Assembly: GCA_028370155.1 (NCBI GenBank)
Contig: CP116670.1
Span: 1,860,001 to 1,924,000 of the forward strand
From: Arthrobacter sp. OVS8
GTDB taxonomy: Bacteria; Actinomycetota; Actinomycetes; Actinomycetales; Micrococcaceae
DNA length: 64,000 nucleotides
Reading direction: 5' to 3'
Positions 63,217 through 64,000 of the stretch are shown here, one piece after another. The translations under genes and the position numbers were made by a program. Every line of letters starts with the position of its first letter. Position 1 is the stretch's first letter. The notes below the pieces were generated by a model. The model was not told where the DNA came from. It ran no database searches and was given only the letters and a program-made list of their open reading frames with translations.

Positions 63217-64000
63217 TTAGTCCCCGGCGCTCCATTCGGCGCCGGTCTCGGCCATGTAGGCGGCCACGGCGGCGTCGACGGTGCGGTAGAAGTGCCGCGG
63301 GTCGATCTGGCTGGTCAGTTCGTAGCGCTCGATTTTCGCCCGGACGCCGTGTTTGAGCTCCGCGAACACCAGGGACGTGCCCTGCGCGTTCAGCTCGACG
63401 TCCAGCTCGAGGAGCACGTCAGAGGCCGTGGTGTCCACGTCCGTGATGGGTTCAGCCGCGATGACGATCCACCGCGGTTTGGGTTCGGTCCGTGCCAGCC
63501 GCCGGATGTTTTCGCGGAACGGCCTGACGTTGGCGAAGAACAACGGCGCGTCGAACCGGTAGATCACCAGGCCGGGCAGGTGCTTGGCGTCCGGGTGGAA
63601 GTGCACGTCATGGAACCCTTCGACGCCGGGCACCCGCCCGATCACCGTCTCGTAGGGCCACCAGGCCCGACGGAAGATGTTGAGGATGGACAGCCCCACG
63701 GCAATGCCGATGCCGGGCAGGACTCCCAGGAGGGTCACCCCGAGGAAGGCCGCGATCGAGAGATTGAACTCCGTCTTGCGCTGGCGCCAGAGCCGCACGG
63801 TGCCAGGAATGTCGGCGAGGGATAGTGATGCGGTGATCACAATGGCCGCCAGCGCCGGCTGGGGCAGGTTCCGGAAGAGCCCCGGCAGCAGCACCAGCAT
63901 GAGCAGGATCAGCACTGCACCCGTCACGCCCGTGAGCTGGGTCTTGGAGTTGGCGCGTTCCGCGACCGCGGTCCGGGAACCGCTGGTGCTCACGGGGAAG
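63217..64000 (-). CDS. SulP-family anion permease, C-terminal part (cut by window end)
   Basis: The frame enters from the right edge. FPVSTSGSRTAVAERANSKT is the conserved central SulP motif. Four TM helices follow (VLILLMLVLLPGLFRNLPQP, ALAAIVITASLSLADIPG and others), then a cytosolic STAS domain (LPGLVIYRFDAPLFFANVRP, WIVIAAEPITDVDTTASDVL). The family carries sulfate or bicarbonate by H+ or Na+ coupling. The N-terminal half lies outside the window. The stop is the TAG/TAA-type codon at 63217. Confidence 0.9.
   Translation of the reverse strand, partial: FPVSTSGSRTAVAERANSKTQLTGVTGAVLILLMLVLLPGLFRNLPQPALAAIVITASLSLADIPGTVRLWRQRKTEFNLSIAAFLGVTLLGVLPGIGIAVGLSILNIFRRAWWPYETVIGRVPGVEGFHDVHFHPDAKHLPGLVIYRFDAPLFFANVRPFRENIRRLARTEPKPRWIVIAAEPITDVDTTASDVLLELDVELNAQGTSLVFAELKHGVRAKIERYELTSQIDPRHFYRTVDAAVAAYMAETGAEWSAGD

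Noticed and set aside
1-64000. CRISPR array, prophage, integron, transposon
   Set aside because: No regularly spaced direct repeats, integrase, transposase or phage structural genes were seen. The accessory blocks are marked only by gene fragments.

Overview
The window is a high-GC actinobacterial chromosome segment, most likely from the Arthrobacter/Pseudarthrobacter group (Micrococcaceae). I base this on the GC-rich third codon positions, the gene families present and a difructose-anhydride/fructan locus of the kind known from Arthrobacter. I see no rRNA or tRNA genes, CRISPR array, integrase, transposase or prophage.

Layout. 1-3044: accessory genes, namely an unknown protein cut by the window edge and a serine esterase fused to a glycine-rich membrane segment. 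3278-8224: an amino-acid module of APC permease, HisC-like aminotransferase, Lrp regulator and ThDP-dependent enzyme. 8298-11020: GH13 debris around an unrecognised two-gene module (two-TM protein plus cupin). 11105-17294: a LacI-controlled alpha-glucoside operon (lacI, binding protein, two permeases, GH13). 17483-23286: mixed accessory genes (PD-(D/E)XK nuclease, CCHC zinc-knuckle mini-protein, XRE/DUF2975 pair, PhzF-like protein, beta-lactamase-fold hydrolase). 23551-32343: a fructan locus with LacI operator, binding protein, two permeases, LacI, GH32 fructosidase, PfkB fructokinase and a signal-less GH91 enzyme, best read as a cytosolic DFA-III hydrolase. It appears to import inulin-derived oligofructosides or DFA III and degrade them inside the cell. 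32542-50881: housekeeping and stress genes (K+ channel-like protein, ArsR-AHSA1 fusion, LuxR-type regulator, flavin monooxygenase, twin SnoaL-like genes, MFS pumps, lipid kinase, acylphosphatase and others). 50931-64000: twin lipoproteins, MscS channel, a second GH13, NCS1 permease, a winged-helix/X25 fusion, a MarR/fatty-acyl-CoA ligase operon and a SulP transporter cut by the window end.

Two patterns run through the window. First, more than twenty otherwise normal genes carry one to five frameshifts, often a missing base in a short homopolymer. This looks like sequence error in a draft assembly rather than gene death, so I annotate these as CDS and note the breaks. Second, short but clear fragments of the 11-17 kb sugar operon (GH13 pieces and a lacI piece), plus a permease tail matching the fructan operon, lie at the borders of the accessory blocks. 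These are real remnants and suggest that the region has been repeatedly rearranged around sugar-uptake genes.
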